Shown: positions 44,339-52,858 of the stretch, piece after piece | Layout: every line of letters begins with the position of its first letter | Numbering within the stretch: position 1 is the first letter of the stretch | Source of the DNA: Curtobacterium sp. VKM Ac-1393 | Lineage (GTDB): Bacteria > Actinomycetota > Actinomycetes > Actinomycetales > Microbacteriaceae | Assembly (NCBI RefSeq): GCF_015350995.1 | Contig: NZ_JADKRW010000003.1 | Span: forward strand, 124,001 to 188,000 | Length of the DNA: 64,000 nucleotides | Direction of reading: 5' to 3' | The notes under the pieces: model-generated | Database searches by the model: none | Seen by the model: the letters and a program-made list of their open reading frames with translations, nothing else | What the model was told of the DNA's origin: nothing | Position numbers and translations under genes: made by a program

Positions 44339-46393
44339 TCAGCCCACCGGCAAGGCGGCGTTCACCGCGGTCTGCGCGTCGCGCCAGACCGCTGCGCGGG
44401 ACCCCGCGTAGGTGCCGCCCTGACCGTTCGAGTAGTACCGCAGGTTGCGCTTCCCGCCGTCGGTGTTGCCCTGCCAGTAGGCCGTGACCGCACGGGACGT
44501 CCCGCCGATCAGCCAGACCTGGTCGGCGGCGTCGGCCGTGCCGGTCTTGCCGAAGAGCGTCGCGCCGTCCGGGGTCTGGCCGCCGCTCGCGGTGCCGCCC
44601 CGGAACGCGCCCTGCATGACCTCGAACGCGGTCGCCGCGGTCTGCGGCGAGACCGCCCGCGAGCAGTTGCGCGGCTGCCCGCCGAGCTCCGTGCCGTCCG
44701 GTGCCGTGACCTGGTCGATGACGACCGGGGCGCAGTACCGACCACCGTTCGCGATGCCGGCGTAGGCGGCTGCCATCGTCAGCGGCGCGATGCTCTCGGT
44801 GCCGAGCAGAGACGCCGGGTTCCACGGCAGCTCGCCACCCGCCGCCAGGTGCACGCCGAGCCGCTTCGCGACGTCACGGATATCGCACAGGTCGAGCTGC
44901 GCGGCCATCGACTGGTACGCGGCGTTCACGGACTGGGCGGTGGCCGACCGCACCGAGTACGGCCCCTTCTGGCCGGGTGAGTCGTTCTTCGGCTGCCAGA
45001 ACGCCGTCGTCTGCTCGCCGCAGGCCGTCCAGGTGCTCTGCGGGTGTGGCGAGCCGTTCACGACCGTGTCCGGGCTGCGGCCGGCCTCGAGCCACGCCAG
45101 CAGCGTGAACATCTTGTAGGTCGAGCCGGTCTGGAACCCCGCCGAGTCACCGTCGGCCTGGTCCACCGAGTAGTTCAGCGACGTTGCGCTCGGCGGCGCC
45201 TGCTCCGACCGGTCGTAGTCGGTGTTCTGCGCCATCGTGAGCACCCGGCCGGTGCCCGCCTCGACGGTGTTCAGCGTCGCACCCAGCGCCAGCCGGGTCT
45301 CGGTCTTCGGGTCGTACCGGTCGAGCAGTTCCTTCTGCTTCGCGTTCAGGTCGAGGTCGAGCGTCGTCTGGATGCGGTACCCGCCCGTCCGCCAGGCATC
45401 GGCGCGCTGCTGCTTCGTCGCACCGAGCTGCGGCAACCGCTGCGCGACGCGCTCGGCGTAGTCGCAGAAGAACTCCGCACCGGTCTCGACGGCCTCGCAC
45501 CCCTGCTGCGGCGCGGTGATCCGGACGGAATCGGCCAGCCGCGACAGCCGTGCCGTGCGGTACTCGTCGGTCGTCAGGTGCCCCTGCTCGTGCATGGAGC
45601 GCAGGATCACGTTCCGCCGCGCGGCGTTGTCGCGGTAGTGGTCCGGTGTCGACAGATCGCGGCGCTCCGGCCACTGCACGATCGCGATGAGCGACGCCGC
45701 CTCGGCCGGGGTCAGGTCCGTCGCGGACTTGCCGTAGTAGTGCTGTGCTGCCGACTGCACGCCGTAGGTCTGGTCGCCGAAGTAGGCGATGTTCAGGTAC
45801 GCCGTCAGGATCTGCTTCTTCGAGTACTTCTTCGCCAGCCCGATCGCGAACTTCATCTCGGCGAGCTTCCGCTGGGGCGAGCGCTTCGTCGCCTCCTTGA
45901 AGCCAGCCTTCTGCTCCGCGAGGATCGGCAGCTCGCTCGCCTGCTGGATCTTGATGTTCCGGACGAGTTGCATCGTGAGCGTCGAGCCACCCGAACCGCC
46001 CTCGCCCCGCGACGCGGCGACGCTCACCAGGGAGCGGACCATCGACGTCGCGTCCACACCGCCGGTCTCGTAGAACCGCTTGTCCTCGCCGTCGACCGCC
46101 GCGTGCTTCAGCTGGTCGCTGATCTGGTCGAACGACAGCTCCTGCCGGTCCTGCGCCCACACGTTCGCCAGGTGCACCGGTTCGCCGCCGCGGTACGCCC
46201 AGATCTGGTTGCGCTGCGGCAGCTCCCCGATCTCGATGTGTTCCGGCAGCGACTCGAACACCCCGATCGCCGACGTCGTGCTCACCCCGGCGACCGCGAT
46301 CATCGGCGTCACGCCGACCCCGACCATCAAACCGGCGAGCACACTGCCGCCCACGAAGCCGAGCGCGGCTCCCCCTGCACGTCTCATCGTCAT
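44339..46393 (-). CDS. Class A penicillin-binding protein (bifunctional transglycosylase/transpeptidase)
   Basis: 684-aa membrane-anchored peptidoglycan synthase. One N-terminal helix (GGAALGFVGGSVLAGLMVGV) is followed by the GT51 domain with GEDKRFYETGGVD, GSTLTMQLVRN and RKLAEMKFAIGLAKKYSKKQ. The transpeptidase domain carries the SxxK motif in GSTYKMF, SxN in QSVNAAY and KTG in FGKTGTAD. ATG at 46393 was chosen, just before the helix; ATG at 46387 and an upstream ATG in a longer frame are alternatives. It stands alone, without division or MviN genes next to it. Confidence 0.93.
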   Translation of the reverse strand: MTMRRAGGAALGFVGGSVLAGLMVGVGVTPMIAVAGVSTTSAIGVFESLPEHIEIGELPQRNQIWAYRGGEPVHLANVWAQDRQELSFDQISDQLKHAAVDGEDKRFYETGGVDATSMVRSLVSVAASRGEGGSGGSTLTMQLVRNIKIQQASELPILAEQKAGFKEATKRSPQRKLAEMKFAIGLAKKYSKKQILTAYLNIAYFGDQTYGVQSAAQHYYGKSATDLTPAEAASLIAIVQWPERRDLSTPDHYRDNAARRNVILRSMHEQGHLTTDEYRTARLSRLADSVRITAPQQGCEAVETGAEFFCDYAERVAQRLPQLGATKQQRADAWRTGGYRIQTTLDLDLNAKQKELLDRYDPKTETRLALGATLNTVEAGTGRVLTMAQNTDYDRSEQAPPSATSLNYSVDQADGDSAGFQTGSTYKMFTLLAWLEAGRSPDTVVNGSPHPQSTWTACGEQTTAFWQPKNDSPGQKGPYSVRSATAQSVNAAYQSMAAQLDLCDIRDVAKRLGVHLAAGGELPWNPASLLGTESIAPLTMAAAYAGIANGGRYCAPVVIDQVTAPDGTELGGQPRNCSRAVSPQTAATAFEVMQGAFRGGTASGGQTPDGATLFGKTGTADAADQVWLIGGTSRAVTAYWQGNTDGGKRNLRYYSNGQGGTYAGSRAAVWRDAQTAVNAALPVG

Positions 46394-47026
46394 CGCTCTG
46401 GTTCCCCCGTGGTGCATCACCGCACCGATCTGGTGCGGTCGTTCGGGAGCGTTCCAGCCGATCTCGGGCGGTCGCCGGGACTTCGCCGCGGAACACCGCC
46501 GTGTCCGCTGGGAAAGTGCCCGTCGTGACGGGATCGTGACGCGTGCGGGGGCGATCTCGTCCCGCCGGACGATGACGGGCGGCTCCGGGGGCGTTCGCTC
46601 GTGCGGGTCTCGTCGCCAGGCGATCATCGCAGTAGGAGCGTGCAGCACGTGAGACACGAGCTCCCGATGCACCTCCATCTACTACACGTCGGTCGTCGCG
46701 GCGCACGCCCGCGGCAACCAGGTAGTCCTCGCGCCGAGCCGTGTCCGACTGCCGGAAGCTCAGGCGAGCCAGCTCCGGACTGCGTCGCCGCGCTTGTCTC
46801 GCAAGCCACTGTGAAGGACACCTTCACCGAAGACGCTTGCGAGTCACGGTTGTGAGAACCGCCGCACCCCCAGATTCCGCCGGGCGGAACGCCGCAGCCG
46901 CGCTAACGACGAGACGTCTCGCAGCCGTAGGCGAACAAGACGCAGTGTCTGTCGTGAGCGAGCAGAACTGAGGCCGGATTCGTTCACATGACTGGGCATC
47001 TCTCGCGGAAAGAAGAGGAGGAGCGA
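46394..47026. other. Gene-poor region upstream of the PBP gene
   Basis: 633 bp without a credible gene. The first 230 bp are GC-rich and should contain the PBP promoter. From about 46640 onwards composition becomes more mixed and short open frames look decayed. No repeat, tRNA or hairpin of note was seen. Confidence 0.5.
46653..46814 (+). pseudogene. Possible remnant of a small DNA-binding (excisionase-like) gene
   Basis: A 53-codon frame without a start codon reads IYYTSVVAAHARGNQVVLAP then RVRLPEAQASQLRTASPRLS and stops. The pattern ARGNQVVLAP followed by xLxxxQAxxLLxxSRxxL faintly resembles the beginning of excisionase-family helix-turn-helix proteins with several residues changed. The likeness is weak and could be chance. 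Confidence 0.22.
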
Positions 47027-47344
47027 TCAGCGCTGTTCGAGAAATGGCACGTCGCTCTCGGTCTGAATGGTCGCGTACCCGTACTTGCGCTCACGTCGCA
47101 CGCGAAGATTCATCGCGATGATCAGTGCCAGCACGGCCAGGACGCTGAAGAAAACTCCCCATGCGCACGTCTCGCCGACGACGAGAGCAACATCGCCGAT
47201 ACCACGATTCTTACTCACGGCATGGACACCGATTGCGACAGCGCCAACGACGACGAGAAACAGCGCAACCCCGAAGATTGCATAAATTGCACGCGACCAG
47301 GCATGCGCAGAAATGCCACTCAGTACCTTGGGTTCACTTTCCAT
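47027..47344 (-). CDS. Small membrane protein of unknown function
   Basis: 105 aa with two clear membrane helices, AIYAIFGVALFLVVVGAVAI and WGVFFSVLAVLALIIAMNL, and a short polar C-terminus ending VPFLEQR. No family recognised. The ATG at 47344 has GGAAAGAAC upstream. Codon use is visibly less GC-biased than in neighbouring genes (several AAA, ATA, ATT, TTA-type codons), which suggests transfer. Its first codons overlap the end of an open frame without a start, as though it had been the second gene of an operon. Confidence 0.6.
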   Translation of the reverse strand: MESEPKVLSGISAHAWSRAIYAIFGVALFLVVVGAVAIGVHAVSKNRGIGDVALVVGETCAWGVFFSVLAVLALIIAMNLRVRRERKYGYATIQTESDVPFLEQR

Positions 47345-47523
47345 GTTCTGTTCTTTCCGTTGTCATCGATTTGGATTGATTGGAAGTCACCGCGAATGAG
47401 GTCGAAGCAAGTCGGGAAGCCAATTGTATCCCAGAGTGCATGGCCGGCTGCAGTCACGAAAGCGCCGAGCGCAATGATCTGCGCCGAGAAGGCCTGTTCA
47501 AACCCGGTAGTTCCACCCCGGCC
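47320..47523 (-). pseudogene. 5'-truncated remnant upstream of the small membrane protein
   Basis: A 67-codon open frame lacking any ATG reads TTGFEQAFSAQIIALGAFVT, then AAGHALWDTIGFPTCFDLIR, then a stop that overlaps the first codons of the following gene. Its composition and amino-acid mix look coding. The most economical reading is the C-terminal end of a gene whose 5' part has been lost. The family is not recognised. Confidence 0.35.
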
Positions 47524-47821
47524 TCAACGGTTGCTCAGATCGCAGTTAGGACCGCGTGATCTTCACTCGTCAGGGGTCGAGTCGATGAGGCGCCAGCTGA
47601 TCAGCGCCCGCAACACCATCGTCCGACACCGACCGAGGCGGCTTCCGGGCGAGGCCTGGTGCACGGCGGCGCCATGCGCCGTCCGAGCCGGCACAACTGG
47701 TCAGAGACGATCGTTGGTGAACGCAGTCCCGGCCACACTTGCACTCACCACCCTGACCGCCGTGTGCTGCGGCGATGAGCTGTTCGCCGCCGGCAGGTGA
47801 GAGGCCGACGGGCTCGTGACA
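47524..47821. other. Non-coding remainder of the low-GC patch
   Basis: 298 bp with no supported gene. A short plus-strand frame near 47716 (VNAVPATLALTTLTAVCCG) looks like a lipoprotein signal but stops after 27 codons. Confidence 0.4.
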
Positions 47822-48259
47822 TCAGCTGGTCGAGCAGTCCATCCGGTCAGTGTCCGCGAGCAGATCGAGCACGCCGGCAGGGAACACCGGCGCGTCTGTC
47901 TCGACGGACACCCAGCGCACCGGGCTGCCCTCGTCCAGCACCACGAGTTCGGCGTCGAGCGGCACTTCGTCCAGATCGGCCGACCGGACGGCGAAGACGT
48001 GGACGTACTCGTGTCCGGGCTGCCCCTCGTACTCGAACAGGTTCTCGAGGACACCGAGCAGCCGGACCTCGTCGAGGGCGACGTCGAGCTCTTCGCGGAA
48101 CTCCCGACGGAGCGCCTGCACGGCGGTCTCGCCGAACTCGATGCCGCCGCCGACGGCGCGGTGGAAGCGCAGGCCGCGCGTCTGGTCGAACGATTCGGAG
48201 AGCAGCACGTGGCTGTCCTTCGTCGGCAGCCCGACCGCGACGTTCCTGATACTCCCCAT
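47822..48259 (-). CDS. Nudix hydrolase
   Basis: 145-aa Nudix-fold pyrophosphohydrolase. The Nudix box reads GGGIEFGETAVQALRREFRE followed by ELDV, with the REFREEL catalytic glutamates intact; the final Gly of the box is Asp. The ATG at 48259 begins MGSIRNVAVGL, directly before the fold's first strand; a longer frame continues antisense to the next gene. Substrate (nucleotide, sugar nucleotide or other diphosphate) unknown. Confidence 0.9.
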   Translation of the reverse strand: MGSIRNVAVGLPTKDSHVLLSESFDQTRGLRFHRAVGGGIEFGETAVQALRREFREELDVALDEVRLLGVLENLFEYEGQPGHEYVHVFAVRSADLDEVPLDAELVVLDEGSPVRWVSVETDAPVFPAGVLDLLADTDRMDCSTS

Positions 48260-48301
48260 CACGCCACTCTGCCACCGGTGCGGGTTCGGTAGGTTCGGAC
48301 C

Positions 48302-48532
48302 ATGCACGACATCCGCTCGATCGTCACCCTCGCGATTGTCTTCCTCGAGCTGGGCTTCCTGCTCACCGCCGGTGGTTCCGTCTGGACGATCCTCACCCCT
48401 GACGGCACCGGCGTGAACTTCGCCGCCGGGTTCATGTACATGGGCGGCATGGTCGTCGGCGTCGCAGGGGTCGCCGTCGGGATCGCTGCGCTCGTGGCCG
48501 TCGCCAGGGCGGCGAAGCGCGCCGGACGTTAG
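48302..48532 (+). CDS. Small two-helix membrane protein
   Basis: 76 aa: IVTLAIVFLELGFLLTAGGS, a short polar loop (LTPDGTGVNFA) and GGMVVGVAGVAVGIAALVAV, ending in basic residues. Architecture resembles the 79-aa protein at 49548, with helix, Gly-rich loop and helix in the same places, so the two may be distant paralogues on either side of the phosphotransferase gene. Its stop overlaps that gene's stop by 4 bp. Confidence 0.7.
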   Translation: MHDIRSIVTLAIVFLELGFLLTAGGSVWTILTPDGTGVNFAAGFMYMGGMVVGVAGVAVGIAALVAVARAAKRAGR

Positions 48533-49485
48533 CCGGCGAGCGCCCCGGCGGCAGCGCCCCACCCGGTGGGGTCATCCCCCGGCGGGACGAACAGCATCGT
48601 GTACCAGAGCACCAGGACGCCCCACCACGCGAGTTCGTCCGTAGTGAGCGCGCTCACCGAGCGGTAGCCGTCGAGCAGCTGCCGGTGGACGGCTGCGGGG
48701 ACTGGCCCCCAGTCATGGAAGAGCGTCCCGAGCAGGACGGCCGACCGCGCGAGTTCGACGATGCGGTGGTCGAGCCGCAGGTCCTCGAAGTCGATGACGG
48801 CGACGACGTCCGGGTCCGCGCACAGGACGTTCGCCGCCCGGTAGTCCCCGTGCACGATCTGGACCGGCAGCTCGTCGGACGGCGCGGCTGCAAGCAGCCG
48901 TCGCAGTGCCACCCGGGCACGGTCCGGCACGTGCGCCGGTGTGCCGTCGAGCCAGCCTGCGATCTGCTGCCGGAGCGGGGTCGGCGGCGGGCGCACACCG
49001 ACTGCCCGCGCCCGATCGGGGCTGTCGCGCAGGGCGTCGTGGATGCGGGCGAGCGTCGCCCCGGCGGCGTGGACCTGTGCCACGTCACGGACGTCCAGCA
49101 GTGTTCCGTCGATGACGTGCTGGAGCCCCATCGAGACCCCGTCGTGCTCGAGCTGCACCCGGCCGTCGAGTGTCGGCACCGGGGCCGAGACGGGCAGGCC
49201 GCGCTCCCCGAGCCACGCCGTCAGGTCCGCTGCGAACGCCAGACGCTCGAAGCCCTCCGGCGCGATCGACCACTTCAGGAGCATCCGGCCGCCAGCGGTC
49301 GAGATCCAGGCGAGCGCGTTGTGGTCGCTCATCACGATGCGCTCGCAGGCATCGACGCGCACGCCCCACCACCGCTCGAGTGTCCGAACGACCCAGTCCT
49401 CGGCAGCGGCAGCGTCCGTGAAACCGAAGCGGTCGCGCAGCACCTGGGATGGATCGGCTCGTTCCCAGAGCATCTCGAGGGTCAT
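48529..49485 (-). CDS. Aminoglycoside phosphotransferase-family (APH) protein
   Basis: 318-aa kinase-like protein. The nucleotide-binding lysine is in MLLKWSIAPEG, the catalytic loop is VQIVHGDYRAANVLC (HGDxxxxN) and the metal motif is VAVIDFEDLRLDHRIVELAR. The ATG at 49485 follows GGTGGAG. These enzymes phosphorylate small hydroxyl substrates such as homoserine, choline, ribose-like sugars or drugs; an antibiotic resistance role is not indicated by the context. A longer frame upstream is antisense to the 49548 gene. Confidence 0.88.
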   Translation of the reverse strand: MTLEMLWERADPSQVLRDRFGFTDAAAAEDWVVRTLERWWGVRVDACERIVMSDHNALAWISTAGGRMLLKWSIAPEGFERLAFAADLTAWLGERGLPVSAPVPTLDGRVQLEHDGVSMGLQHVIDGTLLDVRDVAQVHAAGATLARIHDALRDSPDRARAVGVRPPPTPLRQQIAGWLDGTPAHVPDRARVALRRLLAAAPSDELPVQIVHGDYRAANVLCADPDVVAVIDFEDLRLDHRIVELARSAVLLGTLFHDWGPVPAAVHRQLLDGYRSVSALTTDELAWWGVLVLWYTMLFVPPGDDPTGWGAAAGALAG

Positions 49486-49547
49486 CGCTCCACCCTCGCA
49501 GGTCGCGCTACCATCCGGTACCGGTCCACGCACGGAAGCGAGTCGCC

Positions 49548-49787
49548 ATGACCTCCCAGAGCACGAGGGTCCTGCACGTGATGTGCACGGTGTTCCTGTT
49601 GGGCGCCTTCCTGTCGGTCGGGATCGGTGGGTGGTCGCTCGCGAACGACACCGGGGGCGGTGCGAACATCGGCGGCGGCATCCTGATGCTGTTCGGCTAC
49701 CTGCTCGGTCTGATCGGTATCGCGCTCGGGGTCGCCACGCTCGTCGTCGACACCGTGTCGCGACGACGGTCACGCACGCGCAGCTGA
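49548..49787 (+). CDS. Small two-helix membrane protein
   Basis: 79 aa: HVMCTVFLLGAFLSVGIGGW, loop SLANDTGGGANIG, then ILMLFGYLLGLIGIALGVAT and a basic tail. GGAAGCGAG precedes the ATG at 49548. No family recognised; compare the 76-aa protein at 48302. Confidence 0.7.
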   Translation: MTSQSTRVLHVMCTVFLLGAFLSVGIGGWSLANDTGGGANIGGGILMLFGYLLGLIGIALGVATLVVDTVSRRRSRTRS

Positions 49788-49791
49788 CGCC

Positions 49792-50040
49792 TCAGCGGCG
49801 GCCGGCCCGGAGCCGCTGGACGCCCACCCATCCGGCAACCACGAAGCACCCGAGCGCCAGGATGTACGAGACGAGCAGGTCGGCCCACGTGCGCGGGTTG
49901 ATCGATCCGTCGGGCAACCGCTCCTGGAGTTGGAACGACGTCGGGAACAGCCAGTACGAGGTCGCGTAGACGGTCAACGCCAGCCCGACGACGACCGAAC
50001 CGACGATGATCCACCCTGCGGGGCGCCGTTCGAGGCTCAT
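49792..50040 (-). CDS. Small membrane protein downstream of MarR
   Basis: 82 aa with two helices, WIIVGSVVVGLALTVYATSY and LLVSYILALGCFVVAGWVGV, separated by LFPTSFQLQERLPDGSINPR. The ATG at 50040 overlaps the MarR stop (ATGA), so it is co-translated with the regulator. Function unknown. Confidence 0.75.
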   Translation of the reverse strand: MSLERRPAGWIIVGSVVVGLALTVYATSYWLFPTSFQLQERLPDGSINPRTWADLLVSYILALGCFVVAGWVGVQRLRAGRR

Positions 50041-50543
50041 GCGGTCACCGCCTTCGCGGAACGCCGAGATGCCGACCGTGCCGGGTTCGCGCGGAGGTGC
50101 TCGCTGATGCGTCCGAGGATCCGGGCGAGGTCGCTCGCGTCGTCGTCGGAGATCGGTGCGAACAGGAGCCCGTGCACGGTGCCGATGTGCCCCGGGAACA
50201 CGTCGGAAAGGACCTCGCGCCCCGCGTCGGTGACGGCGACGACGGTGCTGCGTTCGTCATCGGGCGACGGTGACCTGGTGACCAGGCCGCGCTGCTCGAG
50301 CAGTTGCGCCTGGTAGGTCAGACCACTGCGGCTGTAGACGACACCGTCGGCCAGGTCCGTCATGCGCAGGTGCCCCTCCGGAGCATCCCCCAAGCGCGCC
50401 AGGAGCTGGAACTGCACGTAGCTCAACCCGCCGACGTCGCGCAGCTGCTTCTCGACGGCCGGACGGAGCAGTGCCCCCACCTCGGTGAAGGCGAAGTAGG
50501 CGCCGAGCTGCGTCGGGGTCAGTTCCGTCGGGGTTTCCGTCAT
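50037..50543 (-). CDS. MarR-family transcriptional regulator
   Basis: 168-aa winged-helix repressor: LSYVQFQLLARLGDAPEGHL, MTDLADGVVYSRSGLTYQAQ (recognition helix region) and LEQRGLVTRSPSPDDERSTV (wing). Divergent from a quinone oxidoreductase gene with two matching palindromes between them, so it probably represses both in the absence of an electrophile or aromatic ligand. Confidence 0.92.
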   Translation of the reverse strand: MTETPTELTPTQLGAYFAFTEVGALLRPAVEKQLRDVGGLSYVQFQLLARLGDAPEGHLRMTDLADGVVYSRSGLTYQAQLLEQRGLVTRSPSPDDERSTVVAVTDAGREVLSDVFPGHIGTVHGLLFAPISDDDASDLARILGRISEHLRANPARSASRRSAKAVTA

Positions 50544-50560
50544 GCATCGATCTTACCCAT

Positions 50561-50578
50561 TGCTTCGAGTTCGAAGCA
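50561..50578. promoter_or_regulatory. MarR operator, regulator side
   Basis: TGCTTCGAGTTCGAAGCA is an 18-bp inverted repeat with one central mismatch, 18 bp before the MarR start codon. Confidence 0.83.
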
Positions 50579-50597
50579 GTGTTACGGTCATCGTACT

Positions 50598-50615
50598 CGC
50601 TTCGAATTCGAAGCA
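50598..50615. promoter_or_regulatory. MarR operator, oxidoreductase side
   Basis: CGCTTCGAATTCGAAGCA contains a perfect 16-bp palindrome GCTTCGAATTCGAAGC and matches the other site at 16 of 18 bases. Centres are 37 bp apart; this copy lies 19 bp before the oxidoreductase start. Confidence 0.85.
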
Positions 50616-50633
50616 CTTACGAGAGGCGCGACC

Positions 50634-51563
50634 ATGCAGGCAGTGCAGTTCCACGAAGTCGGCGGACCCGAGGTCCTCCAGTACGGCGAGATCGAGCAGC
50701 CGATCCCAGGCGCAGGGCAGGTGCGACTGCGAGTCGCGGCCTCCGCCTACAACGCGGCCGACAACGGCATGCGAGCCGGCTTCCTCCCGATCCCGATCGA
50801 GCTGCCGCACGTCCCCGGCTACGACGTCTCCGGCACCGTCGACGCGATCGGCGACGGCGTGATCGGCGTGACCGTGGGCGACGCCGTGATCGCGTTCCTC
50901 CCGATGGAGCGCGACGGCGGCGCGGCTGAGTTCGTCATCGCACCGGCGGAGGCCGTGGTCGCAGCCCCCAGCACCATCCCGCTGGCCGATGCCGCCGCAC
51001 TGCCGTCCGTCGCGCTGACGGCCTGGCAGGCCTTGTTCGACGACGGTCGGCTCACCGCCGGGCAGCGCCTGCTCATCGTCGGCGCCGGCGGGGTCGTCGG
51101 CAAGTACGCCGTCCAGCTCGCGAAGCGCGCCGGGGCACACGTCATCGCGACGGCCAGCCCCCGCAGCGCCGACGCCGTGCGCGCCGCCGGAGCCGACCAG
51201 GTCATCGACCACACCGACACCGACGTGCTCGGCGCACTCGACGGCCAGGTCGACGTGCTGCTCAACCTGGCGCCGATCGAGCCCGAGCAGTTCGCGGCGG
51301 ACGTCGCAGCGGTCCGTGACGGCGGAGTCGTCGTGAGCACGACGGCGTTCATGGCCACGCCGGGTGACGAGTCCCGAGGCGTTCGTGCAGCGACCGTGTT
51401 CGTCCTGCCGAACCGCGAACGCCTGACGGAACTCGTCGCGCTGGTGGACGCCGGGGCCCTGGCGGTCGAGGTCTCGCGGCGCATCCCGCTCGCCGAGCTG
51501 CCCGCGCTGCACGCCGAGGGCGCGGCCGGTCGGATCGCCGGCAAGGTCATCGTCCTGCCCTGA
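50634..51563 (+). CDS. NADP-dependent quinone oxidoreductase (zinc-independent MDR family)
   Basis: 309-aa medium-chain reductase. The GroES-like N-domain (MQAVQFHEVGGPEVLQYGEI, HVPGYDVSGTVDAIGDGVIG) is followed by the Rossmann motif LLIVGAGGVVGKYAVQLAKR and C-terminal GRIAGKVIVLP. Zinc-ligand cysteines are absent. Likely reduces quinones or enones. The ATG at 50634 follows GAGAGGCG. Expression should be controlled by the divergent MarR protein. Confidence 0.93.
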   Translation: MQAVQFHEVGGPEVLQYGEIEQPIPGAGQVRLRVAASAYNAADNGMRAGFLPIPIELPHVPGYDVSGTVDAIGDGVIGVTVGDAVIAFLPMERDGGAAEFVIAPAEAVVAAPSTIPLADAAALPSVALTAWQALFDDGRLTAGQRLLIVGAGGVVGKYAVQLAKRAGAHVIATASPRSADAVRAAGADQVIDHTDTDVLGALDGQVDVLLNLAPIEPEQFAADVAAVRDGGVVVSTTAFMATPGDESRGVRAATVFVLPNRERLTELVALVDAGALAVEVSRRIPLAELPALHAEGAAGRIAGKVIVLP

Positions 51564-51569
51564 CCCGGA

Positions 51570-52412
51570 TCAACGGAGCGACCAGTGCGACGGGCGGTCG
51601 AGGTCGTCGGGCAGCACCGTGGACGCGTCGCCCTGCGCAGCGTTCACCTGGGGTTGAGTCAAGAACAGCGCGTTCGACAGGTCCGCTCCCCCGAGCCGGG
51701 CATCGCGCAGGTCCGCCCCGAGCAGGTCCACGCCCGACAGGTCGCAGCCCCGCAGGTCCGCGGCGATCAGGACCGCACCGCGCAGGTCGGCCCCGGCCAG
51801 GGAACGGGCACGGAGGTCGCGGCCGGCCAGGTCCGCCGACGGATGCAGGTCACCGACCACGTCGCCGGCGGCGGGGTACCCACCTCGGGTCTCGGTGCTG
51901 ACGTCGATCAGGACGGAACGGACCTCGGACCGGAGTGACTCGACGTCCACCGCGAGGACGCCGGCCAGCTCGCCGTCGAGGATCTGCTGGATGCGGACCC
52001 GGAGCACGGTCGGTGCTTCCGCAGACCCCAGAGCGGTCGAGCGGGACACCGCCTCGGCCAGGTACCAGAGCATCTCGTGGAGCTGCCGGGCGACGGCGAA
52101 GGCCCGGAACATCTCGGGCTTCGATTCGGGTTCGTCGATCCAGCTCGTGCCGTCGAACAGGACCTGCGAGACGTACTGGCCGGCCCCGAAGCAGTCGAAC
52201 GTGGTGCACCCGGTGAAGCCCCGCGGACGGAGCGCCTGGTGGATCGTGCAGGAGAAGTCGTCGGCCAGGTTCCGGCACGGGGTGCCGGCAGGCTTGTCGA
52301 TCGGGAAGTCGCTGGACCGCTGGAACCCGAAGGCGGTGCAGCAGAGCGCGAAGCAGTCACCGCACGAAGCGCGGAGGACCGAGCGGTCGACGGTAGAAGA
52401 AGAAGATGACAT
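51570..52412 (-). CDS. Pentapeptide-repeat protein with cysteine-rich N-terminus
   Basis: 280 aa in two parts. Residues 15-80 hold a cysteine cluster ([35 protein letters not shown]) that looks able to bind metal, and residues 85-165 are helical. The C-terminal third (about 195-260) has A(D/N)LxG repeats: [40 protein letters not shown], forming a right-handed beta-helix. Function unknown; repeat proteins of this kind can mimic DNA, but the cysteine part is not found in the gyrase-protecting Qnr/MfpA proteins. It lies tail to tail with the oxidoreductase gene. Confidence 0.88.
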   Translation of the reverse strand: MSSSSSTVDRSVLRASCGDCFALCCTAFGFQRSSDFPIDKPAGTPCRNLADDFSCTIHQALRPRGFTGCTTFDCFGAGQYVSQVLFDGTSWIDEPESKPEMFRAFAVARQLHEMLWYLAEAVSRSTALGSAEAPTVLRVRIQQILDGELAGVLAVDVESLRSEVRSVLIDVSTETRGGYPAAGDVVGDLHPSADLAGRDLRARSLAGADLRGAVLIAADLRGCDLSGVDLLGADLRDARLGGADLSNALFLTQPQVNAAQGDASTVLPDDLDRPSHWSLR

Positions 52413-52636
52413 GGACGAACGGTCTCTCTGGAGTGGTCTCGACAGGGCGCCGGGGTGCTGGGGAACTCCGTCGGGAGTCCCCGTTCCGGGCGCACGAGAT
52501 CACCGCCCCTCGTCCGAGGAGCGAACCGGTGTCGCTGGATGGGCTCTGCGTCACAGAGCGGGAGAACGTGTCACTGCGGCCAGGCTAGCGGCGCGCGACT
52601 GCGCCCGTCCGCAGTCCCGTCGCGTACGGTGCACCT

Positions 52637-52828
52637 GTGACCAGAACCCACCCGGCAAGACCGCACCGCCTCGTGCTGATCGCCGCCGCCGTCGTGCTGG
52701 TGATCGGCATCGTGCTCCTGTTCACCCCGTGGGACGGGCTGATCCCCGTGCTGGCCTGGGTGCTCATCGTGGCGTCCATCGCCCTCGGCGCGATCACACT
52801 GTTCTTCTCGCGCGCACCCCGCAGCTGA
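52637..52828 (+). CDS. Small two-helix membrane protein
   Basis: 63 aa: RLVLIAAAVVLVIGIVLLFT, the loop PWDGLIPV, then LAWVLIVASIALGAITLFFS and a basic end. It starts with GTG at 52637 and no strong ribosome-binding site. Coding nature rests on the membrane pattern. Confidence 0.6.
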   Translation: MTRTHPARPHRLVLIAAAVVLVIGIVLLFTPWDGLIPVLAWVLIVASIALGAITLFFSRAPRS

Positions 52829-52858
52829 GCACGCCCGCGCCGCGCGATCGGCGCCCGG

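Noticed and set aside
46988-47800. 270-codon plus-strand frame in the low-GC patch
   Set aside because: Its residues show no domain or membrane pattern, and the opposite strand gives a coherent two-helix protein with a ribosome-binding site.
48529-49485. Antibiotic-resistance aminoglycoside phosphotransferase
   Set aside because: The APH fold is shared by many metabolic kinases; nothing in the sequence or neighbours points to drug modification.
52406-52588. Short plus-strand frame overlapping the start of the pentapeptide-repeat gene
   Set aside because: No ribosome-binding site, low-complexity sequence and full overlap with the promoter region of the opposite gene.
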